From Rhineura floridana (lineage: Eukaryota; Chordata; Lepidosauria; Squamata; Rhineuridae), in the NCBI RefSeq assembly GCF_030035675.1, contig NC_084500.1, positions 9,750,720 through 9,814,719 on the forward strand: a stretch of DNA of 64,000 bases. The letters run 5' to 3'. How positions within the stretch are numbered: the stretch's first letter is position 1; every line of letters starts with the position of its first letter. A program made the position numbers and the translations under genes. Below are positions 1 to 10,131 of the stretch, one piece after another. Below the pieces are notes generated by a model that made no database searches, was not told where the DNA came from, and saw nothing but the letters and a program-made list of their open reading frames with translations.

Positions 1-713
1 GGTGGATCTGCTGCCTCTGGCAGAATTTGCATATATCAACTCTCTGTATGCATCCACGCAACAAACCCCCTTCTTTGCGACTTATGGCTATCACCCCCAG
101 TTTTCCTCATCAGTCTCACCTCCCTTGCAGGTCCCTGCTGCAGATCTCATGCTGCAAGAATTACGGGCCATCCAGGCAGTCCTGAAAAACCAATTAGACC
201 AGGCAAAGGAAGCATACAAATGCTTTGCGGACCGTCATCACCAGCCCGGCCCTCCACTGAAAGTAGGGGACTGGGTGTGGCTCTCCACCAGGTACTTGCA
301 GCCCCAAGGGCTGACCCAGAAACTAGATGCATGACACATTGGCCCCTTCCTCATCACCTGCCAGATCAACCCTGTGGCTTTCCAATTGAAGCTTCCAGCA
401 TCCCTGTGTATCCATCCAGTGTTCCACCGGTCATTGCTTAGTCCAGCTCGCCCACCTCACCCCTTGAGTGCTCAGCTGCAGCCTCCACCCCTGTCAATGG
501 GGAGGAGGAGTTTGAAGTGTCCCAGATCCTGGACTCCAGCAGACATTGGGGCTGGCTCCAGTATCTGATAGACTGGAAAGGGTATGGCCCGGATGAAAGA
601 TCCTGGGAAGATGCATCTCGGGTGCATGCCCCCTGTCTGGTCCGCTGGTTCCACCTTCTTTAACTGGCCAAACCAGGGCCGGAGGGTTGGAGGGGAGGGC
701 CGTGGGGTGATAG
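1..713 (+). mobile_element. Ty3/gypsy pol 3' remnant (integrase C-terminus and chromodomain), fossil
   Basis: Translation of the first 330 bases gives the C-terminal half of a Ty3/gypsy integrase, including the phrase KVGDWVWLSTRYL typical of that region. Further on, around 545-660, a chromodomain-like segment appears (a [12 protein letters not shown] type motif, then a WF ending). This is the family's usual order at the 3' end of pol. A purine-rich stretch near 680-710 precedes the LTR that starts at 714. The element enters from beyond the left edge of the window. It is a broken fossil with several breaks. Confidence 0.85.
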
Positions 714-1157
714 TGTCATGCCCCCCTCAGAGGACTCATCCAAGGAGAAAGAGGAATGGGAGACCGCAGACCCAGGAAAGGGGACAAGGAGGGAGACAGC
801 CCAGGACCCTTCTCCAGCCCCTGAGGGAGCCTGCCTGTCAGAGTCAGGAAGTGACCAGGAGGCTGCCCCTTCCCCAGCAGAGAGAAGACACCAACAGGTG
901 TTGTAGCAATGAAGGCAATCAGCACAATTAAGGAGCAGAAGAGCTCGCAAGAACACAGGCTGATTGTAAGCACCTGGGCTTTGTAAGCCTGATTGTAAGC
1001 CTGACCAAACACAGAGTATAAAAGACTGGAAGGAAAGGGAGACTCCTTGCTAGGGACACTGGGGTTGGTGTCACCTGGTGCGGTAACTCATGGTGTCACC
1101 CCCATGACCTCCTCCCATACCAGACCTAGGGTGCCTAGGGGCGGGGTGGCTCTGGGT

Positions 1158-3404
1158 TAGGGTTGCCATATTCCAGTTCCACAAATCTGGTAGGCTAATT
1201 TGCATATTATGCAAATTATTTGCATATTATTTGCATATTATGCAAATATTTGCATATTAATATTTGGATTGTCCACTTGTTTTGTTTTTGTGCCTAGGAA
1301 TTACCACCAAAAACTGGGGAAAGATGCGAGAAACCTTTTTTTAAAAAGACAACATTTTCAGCCTTAAATGCCTAGACTCTAGTTTCCAACACTATGGAAT
1401 GTTGATTGATTGATTAAGAGGATTTATATCCTGCCCTTCTGCTGTTAAAAACAGAGCTCAGCATAGATTACAAATATAATAAAAACAATAAAAATGCACA
1501 ATCAATATAAAAACATAATAAAAACACAAAATAGCAACAAACATAAAGTAAGTCAGGGCAGCAGTACAGTTAACCATTACATATATGTTATATTTCAGAG
1601 ATGTGGTGGGTGGAGAAAAACAAGAAGCCAAAATGTTAGGAAAAGGAGTCTTTCACACCACATGCTCAGTTCTAAATACTGTTGCAGCAAGTTTTACAAG
1701 TTCCTCCAGTATTCCACTGGTGCAGGCACTCAGACATTCAAAGTATCTGTATGTTTCTTAGGTTTTATAAAAGCAGAGCTTTGCTTAACTCATAATTTCT
1801 TCTCCCTTTGATCAACCACATCTACACAGGTTCCATGAAACTGGGCCTGGAAGTGTGCAACAACCCCACACATACCTTGATAATTAGATTACCAATGCCA
1901 GGATGTCTGTCTTATCGACTACTCTCCTGCTCCCCCCCCCCACCAGGCATCATGAAAGACCCAGTCCTGGGCTCAGAAAGAAAATAAATATCTGGTCCTC
2001 TTCAAAGTACTCATAAGTCTCTTGTTTTAATTAAAATAATAATTATAAGTTCTTGCTCTTATCACTAATGGGAGTTAATTATCTTGCATATGCTGCTGTT
2101 GCTTCTATGGCTGTAACAGAGTGAGGTTAAAGATAAGTGAAATGCAAATAGGAAAAAAAAACAGAAGGCAGTAAAACTTTCCTAAATGTAATACCATACC
2201 AACCACAACAAGATTCCTATGAGTAAGGCAGAAAACTAAGCATCTCACAACCAGTCAGGATTCCTAACCAAAAACCAAAAATATGATAAATGTAGAAATA
2301 TTTATATAAGCATGACCATCAAATATATTTATTATTTACACAAACTGTAAAGATATTTATAGTGCAATCCTAGGTTTATTTATTCAGAAGCAAGTCCCAG
2401 TGTATTCAGTGGAACTTACTCAAATAGGGACAGAACTGCAACCTCAAGTAATAAGCAACTTCATTCACACAACCCAAAATTCAGAATCATGCCACTTTAC
2501 ACTGTTTTGCAACTGTTTATACTTGTTTTTATGGTTACTGGATTTTAAATGGCTTTATTTCTTGTTGTGAGCTGCCTTGGTTTCCAACCCTACCTCACAG
2601 GGCTGTTGGAAAGACTCCATACACGTGCACACACGCTGCAGATGTATAAATACATACAGCCCATATAATAGTTTATTGTCAAACCAGTTGGCCATTGCAG
2701 AAAAATCAATATTAGTTTTAAAAAAATCAGTATTCGTTTCCTACAGAATAAAAACTGTAATACCTAAGTAAGCCCTGCCTACTTGCTTTAAAATAGGACT
2801 GGAGAGGGGGGGACAGAAAGAGAACACAAACACAATTCTTTTTTACATTCACTCCAAAGTCCCATTGATTTTCAGCACATTCATAACCATGTCTACTCAA
2901 AAGTAAATCCTATTGAATTCAATGGGATTTACTCTGGACATAAGGGATTAGCAATGCTTTTACCCCCACTAAAGCAAGTATTGGGAAGGTTTTCAAAATA
3001 CTGCCCAGGATCTGACTCCTACACTCAAGAGGGGGAAAAACGGAAATGTATATACTTACCCAATTTATGAGCTTTTCAGGTAAACAAGGGGGGAAAACAC
3101 CATTTTCTGGCCTTGCAATGAGGTTTACTAGACACTGCCACAGGTCAACCAAACGCTTCACTGATTGGCTGCAATCCTGAATGGGCGGGGTTAAAGCTAC
3201 GAAGTGCTATACAGTAGTTTAAAAAAAGATTTAACGGGGGGAGGCTGACGTTTTTATGTATATCTTGAGAACCAGACCACCTAGAAACTTATTTTTTTTT
3301 AATTAAAGCTGAGAATCCGGGCCAGCTAAGGGGCTAAACGGGCGCCAGGTGGCATGCAAAAAATCCAGTTAAAACCCAGCTAACCAGGCAATATGGCAAC
3401 CCTA
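1158..3404 (-). mobile_element. hAT-like DNA transposon, family A copy 1, non-coding
   Basis: The ends read TAGGGTTGCCATATT and AATATGGCAACCCTA, a perfect 15-bp terminal inverted repeat, flanked by a perfect 8-bp direct repeat CTCTGGGT (1150-1157 and 3405-3412). An 8-bp target duplication is the hallmark of hAT elements. The interior holds no transposase-like frame, so this is a non-autonomous copy. Reversed, its 3235-3404 end matches the left end of the element at 11511-13899, including a shared CTAGGTGGTCTGGTTC block. Reversed, 2090-2820 matches stretches of 59310-61440. Confidence 0.75.
1405..1545 (-). mobile_element. L2-type LINE 3' tail fragment
   Basis: The stretch GATTTATATCCTGCCCTTC followed by A-rich, AATAAAA-like sequence is the reversed 3' tail seen in many L2-type LINE and SINE remnants of this window (compare 59720-59850). 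Only the tail is present, as expected of a severely 5'-truncated insertion, here within the hAT-like element. Confidence 0.45.
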
Positions 3405-3719
3405 CTCTGGGTGACATCCCCCTCTCATGGTGTCACCCTGGTGCAGTCCACACTCCCCGCACCCAGCTAGTGACGCCGCTGGAGGCAACGTCAAGCCTTG
3501 CTGCAGACATTACTCCAGCTCTCCTGTTGACCTGTACCTTTGGACCCTGCCCTGCCTGATCGGAATCTCTTGGCTTATGAACATTGGACTACCTTAAGGA
3601 CTTGACTCTCTTCATTCCCCTTCGGCACTTCCCAAATGGTAACACTCTGCCTGGAAAATTTATGGTCTGGCCTGCGGCTGGTATCTGTGCACCCCTACGT
3701 TTGACACTCATGGACATTC

Positions 3720-4078
3720 AATGAAGCCGAATGTTGGAAGATTCAGGAGAGACAAAAGAAAGTACATCTTCACGCAGAGCATAGTTAAACTGTGGAATTC
3801 ATTCCCACAAGAGTCAGTGATGGCCACCAACTTGGATGGCTTTAAAAAAGATTAGACAAATTCATGGAGGATAAGGCTATTAATGGCTGTGCTCTGTCAC
3901 CATAGTCAGAGTCAGTATGATTCTGAAAACCAGTTGCCAGAAGTCGCAGGAGGGGAGAGTGTTCTTGCATTTGGATCCTGCTTGTGGACTTTCCATGGGC
4001 ATCTGGTTGGCCACTGTGAAAATAGGATGCTGGACTAGTTGGCCACTGGCTTGATACAGCAGGCTCTTCTTATGTTCT
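3720..4078 (+). mobile_element. CR1 LINE 3' end, 5'-truncated
   Basis: The sequence runs from GATTCAGGAGAGACAAAAG through a GGCTTTAAAAAAGATTAGAC block to GGCCACTGGCTTGATACAGC and TCTTCTTATGTTCT. This is the 3' untranslated region of a squamate CR1 subfamily. It lies between the gypsy LTR and the second gypsy fossil. No protein-coding part remains. The same tail recurs at 10253-10428 and, reversed, at 37930-38045. Confidence 0.75.
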
Positions 4079-6444
4079 TGTCATCTGTATGCCAAACTGG
4101 AGAAGTTTGGGTTTGATTTAACTACTCTAGACTTTTTAGGATACCGCATCATCCTGTCAGAGGTGGAGATAGACCATGGGAAGGTGCACTGCATGCTTTC
4201 TTGGCACCCACCCAAAACTAAAAAGGATCTTCAATGTTTCCTGGGGTTTGCCAACTACTGATGATGATGATTTATAGATACCTTCTTCAAGATGACTACC
4301 CTTACAACAGACTGCCTCTAAGGGTCAGGACCTTTTCCATGGATGGAAGCAGCTCAACAGGCTTTTTAGCATCTTAAAATGCTGTTTGCTGCTGAGCCCA
4401 TTTGCAACATGCTGACCTCACCTGCTATTCATGGTAGAAACAGATGCTTCAGATGTGGCCCAAGAAAGGAGGTGGATTGCACCCCTATCCTCATTTCTCT
4501 TGCAAATTAATTGAATCTGAACAAAACTATACCATCTGGGAGAAAGAACTCTGGCCATTCAAGATGCATTTGAGGCTTGGTGTCATCATCTGGAAGGGGC
4601 GCAACATGTGGTGAAGGTTCACACTGATTATCGGAACATTGAAAGTCTCCAGACAGCTTGGAAATGTAACCAAAGACAGGTGCGATGTTCCCATTCTTTG
4701 CACATTTCCACTTCCACATTATATCCCAAGTGCTCAAAATCACAGAGCTGATGCACTCTCTTGTAAGCCTAAATACAGTGTTCATCTTTGCCAGGTTTTA
4801 GAGTCACTTGTACAGATCCATGGATTGAAATGTTGTGAGCTGCTCAAGGATAAGACCTTTTCACTCAAGAGTGAGTGTGAGAGATCCAAGATCCCTCCCA
4901 GGAAGTATAGCCGAGGATTTATGAGAATGGGAGGACTGCTGTATCACTATAATGCCCTATATGTGCCCCCAGGAGAACTTCAGGCCAAGGTATTGAGACA
5001 ATGCTATAATAATCCTACTTCCGGCCACTTTGGAAAGTTCATAACTCTTAAGGCAGTTACTCAGGAGTTTTGGTGGCCCCGGGTACAACATGATGTGGAG
5101 AAATATGTACAAACCTTTCCTACCTGTACGACAGCTAAACATGACCCTGGTCTGCCAGCAGGTTTACTAGAACCTCTGCCTATGCCTGTGGGAACTTGGA
5201 GAATGGTGACAGTAGACTTTGTCACAGATCTGCCACACTAACAAAGAAATACCACCATTCTTGTTGTGGTAGATACATTCAGTAAAATGGCTTACTTCAT
5301 TCCTTGCACTGGTCTCTAACACCAAGACAGTTCAGCTATCTTCTGGTAGCACAGCCTTCCTAATAGTCTGGTCTCGGACTGATGCCCTCAATTCACTGCT
5401 CGGTTCTGCATGTCTTGCTCCAATTCCTGGAAATTGATCTTCCACCACCATCCTCAGATAGAAGGGCAGATAGAATGGACCAATGCTGCCCTTCACAGCT
5501 ACCAGCAAGACAATTTGTTGTCCTTACTACTTTTGGCAGTTTGCCTATAACAACTCTGTACACTCTTACACCCAACAGACCCCTTTCATTGCCCAATTAT
5601 GGGTATCATCCACACTTGTTTCAGAACCCCACCACCGCAATGGCTGTACCTGCCGCTATAGAACATATACAGGAACTACAAGCTATACGACTTCCGGGAA
5701 GGGTGACTTCGCTTGTGCCTGCTTTTTGAGATGAGCTCTCATCTCAGAAGAAGATTTTTCAGTTTTAAAATCAGTCAGAACGTTCTTTTTGACTGGTAAA
5801 GATTTTCTCCCGGGCAGGGAGAAACGTAGAGATTAACCACAGAAGCCTGTTTTTGTTGGGAGGACTGGATTTCATTAATTTATGAGAGAAGTTTCAGCCA
5901 GCAAATGCCGGACGGACTTCCAACAAGCTCTAACTGATTAAGCGACACGTTTATCTTTTCTTCAAAGAAAAATGGACTTTAACAGGCAAGCATCCTTCTT
6001 TCTATTTTTTTTTACTTGGTTTAAATCGTTGCAGCAAAAAGAGATTTGTCAATGAATCAGCTATAAAGAATTTCTGGGTGAGTTATAACTCTTCTCTTTT
6101 ATTCACGAAATTAAGGAGGAAAGAAATTGAAAAAGCTTATCTTTGTTTTTATTGCAAAAAGCTGGCCTGGAAGTGCATTCTAAAGATACAAACGGAAGAG
6201 GGATTTCTATTTCGAGGAGGGAAAAAAAATAAGTAAATTTGATTTATGAACTTTGGAGTATTATATGTCCGGGACTATTTTCTTTTTGGTCTATTTCATT
6301 TTGACGAATCTGCTTGTTCACGACGCCACTAACTGTTTTGAAGCTGGGAACTAAATTTGTTTTGTATTCCTGAACAAATAAGAGATAAGGCAGGCTGTAC
6401 TGTCTACACTGTGATGTCATCAAGCCTGGAATATTAACCCAATT

Positions 6445-7107
6445 GTGGCTGAAATAAGTTTTGTTTTCGTGGTTTTAAGAATGGCAATCAGGAAAGTGGC
6501 TGAGACCATGGAAGAAATTATGTTTCAGAAAATAATGGATGAGATTGAGATAACGAAACAAATCCTGAGACAGGGTAGACAGGAGATGAAAATTGAATTA
6601 GGCAAAATGACGCAGGAGCTTAAAGAAATAGGGGATCTTGTGAGAGAGGAGATTGATGAGATTAGAGATGAGAAAAGAAAAATTAAAGGGAAGATACAAG
6701 CCCTGGAGATTGGAACAAATGTGGAATTGGAAAAAGATCTGGAGTTTATGGATATTAGAAACAAAGTTTACTGTTTGGAATTCAACGTTGTCTATGAAGA
6801 AATTAATGAAGATATTAGAGATAAAGTTATCAATGTCTTGGATAATTTTCTGGACTGGAATGATGTGATGGAGTTTGACATAGAAAAAATCTATGGAATT
6901 AACTACAGATATGTGACAATGGAAAAATTCTCAAGAGATGAGCCAGTGCATTTTGTAAAAAAGAAGAACAGAGATATGACTTTACAACAATATTTCAGCA
7001 ACATATTCAGAATTGATGGCAAGGAAATATTTGTGATAAAGGAAATTCCCATCAGACTCTTATTATATGACTATGGCTATGACAGCAAGATTAATATGGG
7101 ATACTGA
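6445..7107 (+). CDS. L1 ORF1p-like RNA-binding protein, 220 codons
   Basis: L1 ORF1 proteins are trimeric RNA-binding chaperones that coat LINE RNA. Residues about 20-95 are rich in Glu, Lys, Ile and Leu with heptad-like spacing (EITKQILRQGRQEMKIELGK), predicting a coiled coil. Residues about 98-170 resemble the RRM-like core (FMDIRNKVYCLEFNVVYEE). Residues about 155-205 carry the segment VHFVKKKNRDM and end near VIKEIPIRLL, as in squamate L1 ORF1. The frame is open throughout. The second Met (6481, MAIRKVAE) is an alternative start, because the first 12 residues look unlike the family. The usual C-terminal end is replaced by a short tail where the 3' repeats begin. Confidence 0.7.
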   Translation: MAEISFVFVVLRMAIRKVAETMEEIMFQKIMDEIEITKQILRQGRQEMKIELGKMTQELKEIGDLVREEIDEIRDEKRKIKGKIQALEIGTNVELEKDLEFMDIRNKVYCLEFNVVYEEINEDIRDKVINVLDNFLDWNDVMEFDIEKIYGINYRYVTMEKFSRDEPVHFVKKKNRDMTLQQYFSNIFRIDGKEIFVIKEIPIRLLLYDYGYDSKINMGY

Positions 7108-7480
7108 TAATGGAAGAATGGCTACTGAAATTACTGGACTGAACAGGACTATTGAAGATGGAAGATGGAATTAATATTGATAATGGAAGAATGGCTATTG
7201 AAATTATTGGATCTAACAGGTTTGATGAGATGGATTAATCTATATGTTTATTTGGACTATGGCTATGACAACAAGATTATTATGGGATACTGATAATGGA
7301 AGAATGGCTACTGAAATTACTGGACTTAACAGGATTATTGATAATGGAAGAATGGCTACTGAAATTACTGGACTTAACAGGATTATTGAAGATGGAAGAT
7401 GGAATTAACATTGATAATGGAAGAATGGCTATTGAAATTATTGGACCTAACAGATTTGAACGAGATGGATTAATCAACAT
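7066..7480 (+). repeat. Tandem duplications in the 3' part of the HAL1-like element
   Basis: The phrase GATAATGGAAGAATGGCTA recurs five times between 7107 and 7430, followed each time by TGAAATTACTGGACT-like or TGAAATTATTGGA-like sequence. A longer unit starting with ACTATGGCTATGACA recurs at about 7070 and 7256, a period of roughly 186 bp, with a shorter unit of about 54 bp repeated inside it. The duplication begins at the end of ORF1 and contributes its stop codon. Confidence 0.75.
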
Positions 7481-8260
7481 GTTTATTTGGAGAAAAATTG
7501 AAAGATATATCTCTCAAGGAATTGAAACCTCTCTGACTTTTTGTGGGAAGAATAAAGTAATGTTTATGAGATTTGATGATTAATTAAGATAACTACTGGA
7601 AGAAAGTGATTTTATAATATAATTTAAGAGACAGGATTGTTATATATTGTAGACCTATAACTGATCTGCGACAAATCGGAAGTCAACATTTTATTTTATT
7701 GTTTAATTATTTTTGTTTTGTTTTGTTTTTTGTCTTTGAAAATTTGAATAAAAATTAATGATTAAAAAAAAAGGAACTACAAGCTATACAACAATTGCTA
7801 CATAAGTTAAGGCTGCCTACAAGCGAACAGCCAATCAGCATCATCAACAGAGCCCTAAAAACTAGGTGTGGCTTTCAACACATCACCTATCAATCTCTAC
7901 CCCATGTCATAAATTAGAAGCAAGACAAGTGGGGCCCTTCAGAGTGGAAGCACAGATCAACCCTGTAGCCTATTGCCTGTGCTTGCCAGCATTCACCCGG
8001 TGTTCCATCATTCACTCCTGGCCTTGGAGAGACCACCTCACCCTTACCAAAAATCCAAAACCACACCTACACCTGAAGTGATTGATGCACAAGAAGAGCA
8101 TGAACTTGACTCTTGCCTCCACCAAATCAAGATGCATTTCCTGATCCACTGGAAAGGCTATGGACCAAAAGAACATTCCTGGGAAACAGCTTCTGACATC
8201 CACAATCCACATTTGGTGTGGCGTTTCCATGGATGCTATCCAGATAAGCCCAAACCACAT

Positions 8261-8941
8261 GACTGCAGAGAGGACTTGCACAGGAGGGATATATGGTGCC
8301 ATGGGTCCTGTGGAGAGTTCATGGCTGAGTTATCAGGAGAAGGAGGACTATGATTGGGGCTCTGGGGGTGGACCTAATGGGCTGCAGTGGGAGGGGGTTG
8401 AAACAGGGGATAGCTTCGGCAGTATAGACAGTAACAGCTTTGCCCCCATAGTTCCAGTTAGGACTGAAAAAGCCCTGTCTAATAATGAACAGGCCCTGGT
8501 GCCACCTCTTAGCCTCGCCTCATCACTAGAGCACTGCTTGCACCCCCTCCAAAGGAGGAGGAGTTGAAGAGCCAACCAGAGGTGGTGTCAGAGGAGAATC
8601 TGGCTAAAGTGCCACCGCATTTGCTGCCAAGGATGTGCTGGCAGATGGGCAAGCATGAGCAGATAGCGCCAGCTTTTCAACTTCTTTGTAGGAGTGCTCG
8701 CTTGCTCACTCAGTCCTGTTCAGAGAACCATTCCTCATGCAAATAGAGAGCCCACCCAGAGCTTCCTTAAATGGTCTCAAGGGGAGTGTCTAATTTCTAT
8801 GACAACATCTTAGCTTGAGTAGTCATGCCTAGTTATGCTGTGTAGAGACACGGAGTCTTGTGTAATCAGTAAGCTGATCTATGAAATGCTTTAAGCTGGT
8901 ATTTCATATTAAACAAAATGCAGAAAAACACATCAGCGAGT
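8261..8941 (+). other. Non-coding 3' flank of the gypsy fossil, LTR-like
   Basis: No gene is visible. The stretch follows the chromodomain directly, where the family carries its polypurine tract and 3' LTR. A late segment (about 8880-8935) ends in TTCATATTAAACAAAATGC and CACATCAGCGAG, resembling an LTR polyadenylation region. I could not fix LTR borders, so this is only a positional inference. Confidence 0.35.
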
Positions 8942-9105
8942 CCAAATTTATTTATTTATTTATTTATTAAATTTATTAGTCGCCCATCTGGCTGGCTGTC
9001 CAGCCACTCTGGGCAACGTACAAAATAAAAACATACAAATACATTAAAATATTAAAAATCTCAACAACAATAATAAAACCTAAATAAAATCCAACAAGGT
9101 TAGCA
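8942..9105 (-). mobile_element. L2 LINE 3' tail fragment
   Basis: After a (TTTA)n run, the sequence TCGCCCATCTGGCTGG and CCACTCTGGGCAACGTAC matches the reversed 3' tail of the intact L2 at 24431-24500 (TCGCCTATCTGGCC...CCACTCTAGGCAACTTAC). It is a short 5'-truncated copy. Confidence 0.65.
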
Positions 9106-9169
9106 AGGGCACATATGTCAATTTATTGGAGGATCTAGGAGTAGATGAATCAAAGCCTGTGTAGATCCA

Positions 9170-9684
9170 GGAAGACAACCAAGGAGAAAAAAACTCTCAT
9201 AGAATGAAAGAATCAGCACACTTACGAAGCACATGGATGTGAAATGCCACATGTTGAGGAACATGCAGGAAAAAGGGTGGGGCTTATTGAGATGGAGTAT
9301 TGCCCAACAGGGGGCATGATTGCAGATATTCTCACTAAGCCACTTCCCAGCAATCACTTCCAACATCTGTGTGAGAAGATGAATCTCATGAACTTGAACA
9401 GAAGGGGTGTTGGGAGTAAAGCACCAAAAGATGTTACAAATTACCTGAACCATTGGGGGGCAATAAACAAGAAAGGCAATCTATTAATACATCTGCTGAT
9501 TCCACCTCTAAAGCATTTGCTGTTTTTGCAGACTTTGCTCCTCCCCTTCCTTCCCTTCTCTTTTTGTCTTTGTTCTCAGTTACAGCTCCCTGAGAACAAG
9601 CAGCATAGCTGCTTCAGCATGTATGACTTTTTCTTTTTGTAGTAACAAACCTTATGTTTCTTTATCTTTCTGCCAGTTCTAACA
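9170..9684 (+). mobile_element. Ty1/copia retrotransposon 3' remnant with probable 3' LTR, fossil
   Basis: Codons around 9215-9420 give a copia RNase H ending: a TKHMDVKCH-like stretch, then IADILTKPLPSNHFQ, the signature closing segment of Ty1/copia pol. The run AACAGAAGGGG then leads straight into TGTTGGGAG, the classic copia junction of polypurine tract and LTR. The LTR could run from 9408 to TTCTAACA at 9684. Everything upstream in pol is missing. It is a broken fossil. Confidence 0.7.
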
Positions 9685-9699
9685 GACCAGTTATTTCTG

Positions 9700-9795
9700 C
9701 ACTGAAACCCTGGAGAGCCACTGCCAATCAGTGTTGACAACGCTGAGCTAAACAGACCCAGGGTCTAACGCAGCGTAAGGCAGCTTCTTAAACAG
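9700..9795 (+). mobile_element. tRNA-derived SINE, 3' fragment
   Basis: The segment GAAACCCTGGAGAGCCACTG through CAGTGTTGACAACGCTGAGC to AAGGCAGCTTC matches the 3' half of the SINE copies at 38395-38590 (reversed) and 60490-60690. The tRNA-like head is absent. Confidence 0.55.
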
Positions 9796-9856
9796 TCTGA
9801 TCTGGTAGAAGTGGCTCTCCAGGACAGCTATATTCCTAATGTGGAAGTTCTTACAC

Positions 9857-9997
9857 CACAGGTGGATAACCTGTGGTCCTCCAGATGCTGTTGGACTCCA
9901 GTTCCCATCAGCCCTAGCCAGCATGGCCAATGGATCAGGGGTGGTGGGAGCTGTAGTGCAGCCACTTCTAGAGGGCTCCATGTTGCCCAGCCCTGAT
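9857..9997. repeat. Foldback interspersed repeat (MITE-like)
   Basis: Two inverted arms face each other: CAGATGCTGTTGGACTCCAG-like on the left and GGTGGGAGCTGTAGTGCAGC-like on the right, separated by CAGCATGGCCAATGG. The same palindromic unit recurs at about a dozen places in this window. It has no coding capacity. Confidence 0.6.
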
Positions 9998-10131
9998 GTA
10001 AACACTCACATACATGAGATTCTCAGCTTGCATGTGAAACAGCATCCTAATTCCTAACCTTTGTTACTACAAAGCTTATTTATTGATTGATTTCAAACAA
10101 TGGGTGGCTTTCCAAAGGCAGCAGACCTTTT

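Larger units (their letters stand above)
1055..3482 (+). mobile_element. Degraded hAT-like element (CAGCGG-end family), host of a second hAT insertion
   Basis: The right part (3405-3482) matches the right end of the complete element at 35058-35635: both read through a GTGTCACC repeat and CCGCACCC to a CTAGTGAYGCCGCTG terminus. The left part (1055-1157) carries related GGTGTCACC sequence and the shared GGCTCTGGGT motif. The copy is split at that motif by the element at 1158-3404. Its left tip is too diverged to fix. Confidence 0.5.
714..3706 (+). repeat. 3' LTR of the Ty3/gypsy fossil, split by later insertions
   Basis: The LTR begins TGTCATGCC just after the purine-rich tract and ends TTTGACA, so the two tips are inverted matches (TGTCA and TGACA). 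A TATA-like TATAAAAG lies near 1018. The LTR body is about 540 bp (714-1051 plus about 3503-3706) and is interrupted by hAT-like DNA of about 2.4 kb. The flanks of that interruption share TCCTTGCT/GCCTTGCT, which could be its 8-bp target duplication. The boundaries are inferred from the tips; no second LTR is in the window for comparison. Confidence 0.6.
5689..7771 (+). mobile_element. ORF1-only (HAL1-like) L1 LINE with poly(A) and 18-bp target duplication
   Basis: This 2083-bp insertion interrupts the second gypsy fossil. It is flanked by an identical 18-bp direct repeat AGGAACTACAAGCTATAC (5671-5688 and 7772-7789) and ends in AATAAAAATTAATG plus a short poly(A), all signs of L1-type target-primed insertion. 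It contains a 5' leader of about 750 bp, one frame resembling squamate L1 ORF1 (6445-7107), a 3' region with tandem duplications, and no endonuclease or reverse transcriptase. With only about 660 bp after ORF1, ORF2 is absent, which is the layout of mammalian HAL1. It would need ORF2 enzymes supplied by full L1s. Confidence 0.75.
4079..8260 (+). mobile_element. Ty3/gypsy retrotransposon fossil (RT end, RNase H, integrase, chromodomain)
   Basis: Parts recognisable in order: the end of reverse transcriptase (4080-4260), an RNase H region (about 4290-4760), the integrase zinc-binding and core start (about 4900-5240), later integrase (about 5380-5670), then after a nested L1 (5689-7771) the integrase C-terminus (7790-8000) and a chromodomain (about 8090-8250, WKGYGPKEHSWE). 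The protein style resembles the fossil at 1-713, but the sequence is clearly different, so it is a separate element. It is broken in many places and looks old. The 5' LTR, gag and protease are not visible. Confidence 0.8.

Noticed and set aside
1044-3502. TCCTTGCT/GCCTTGCT as a firm target duplication
   Set aside because: Seven of eight bases match, but the element tips expected next to it are not recognisable, so it is mentioned only as a possibility.
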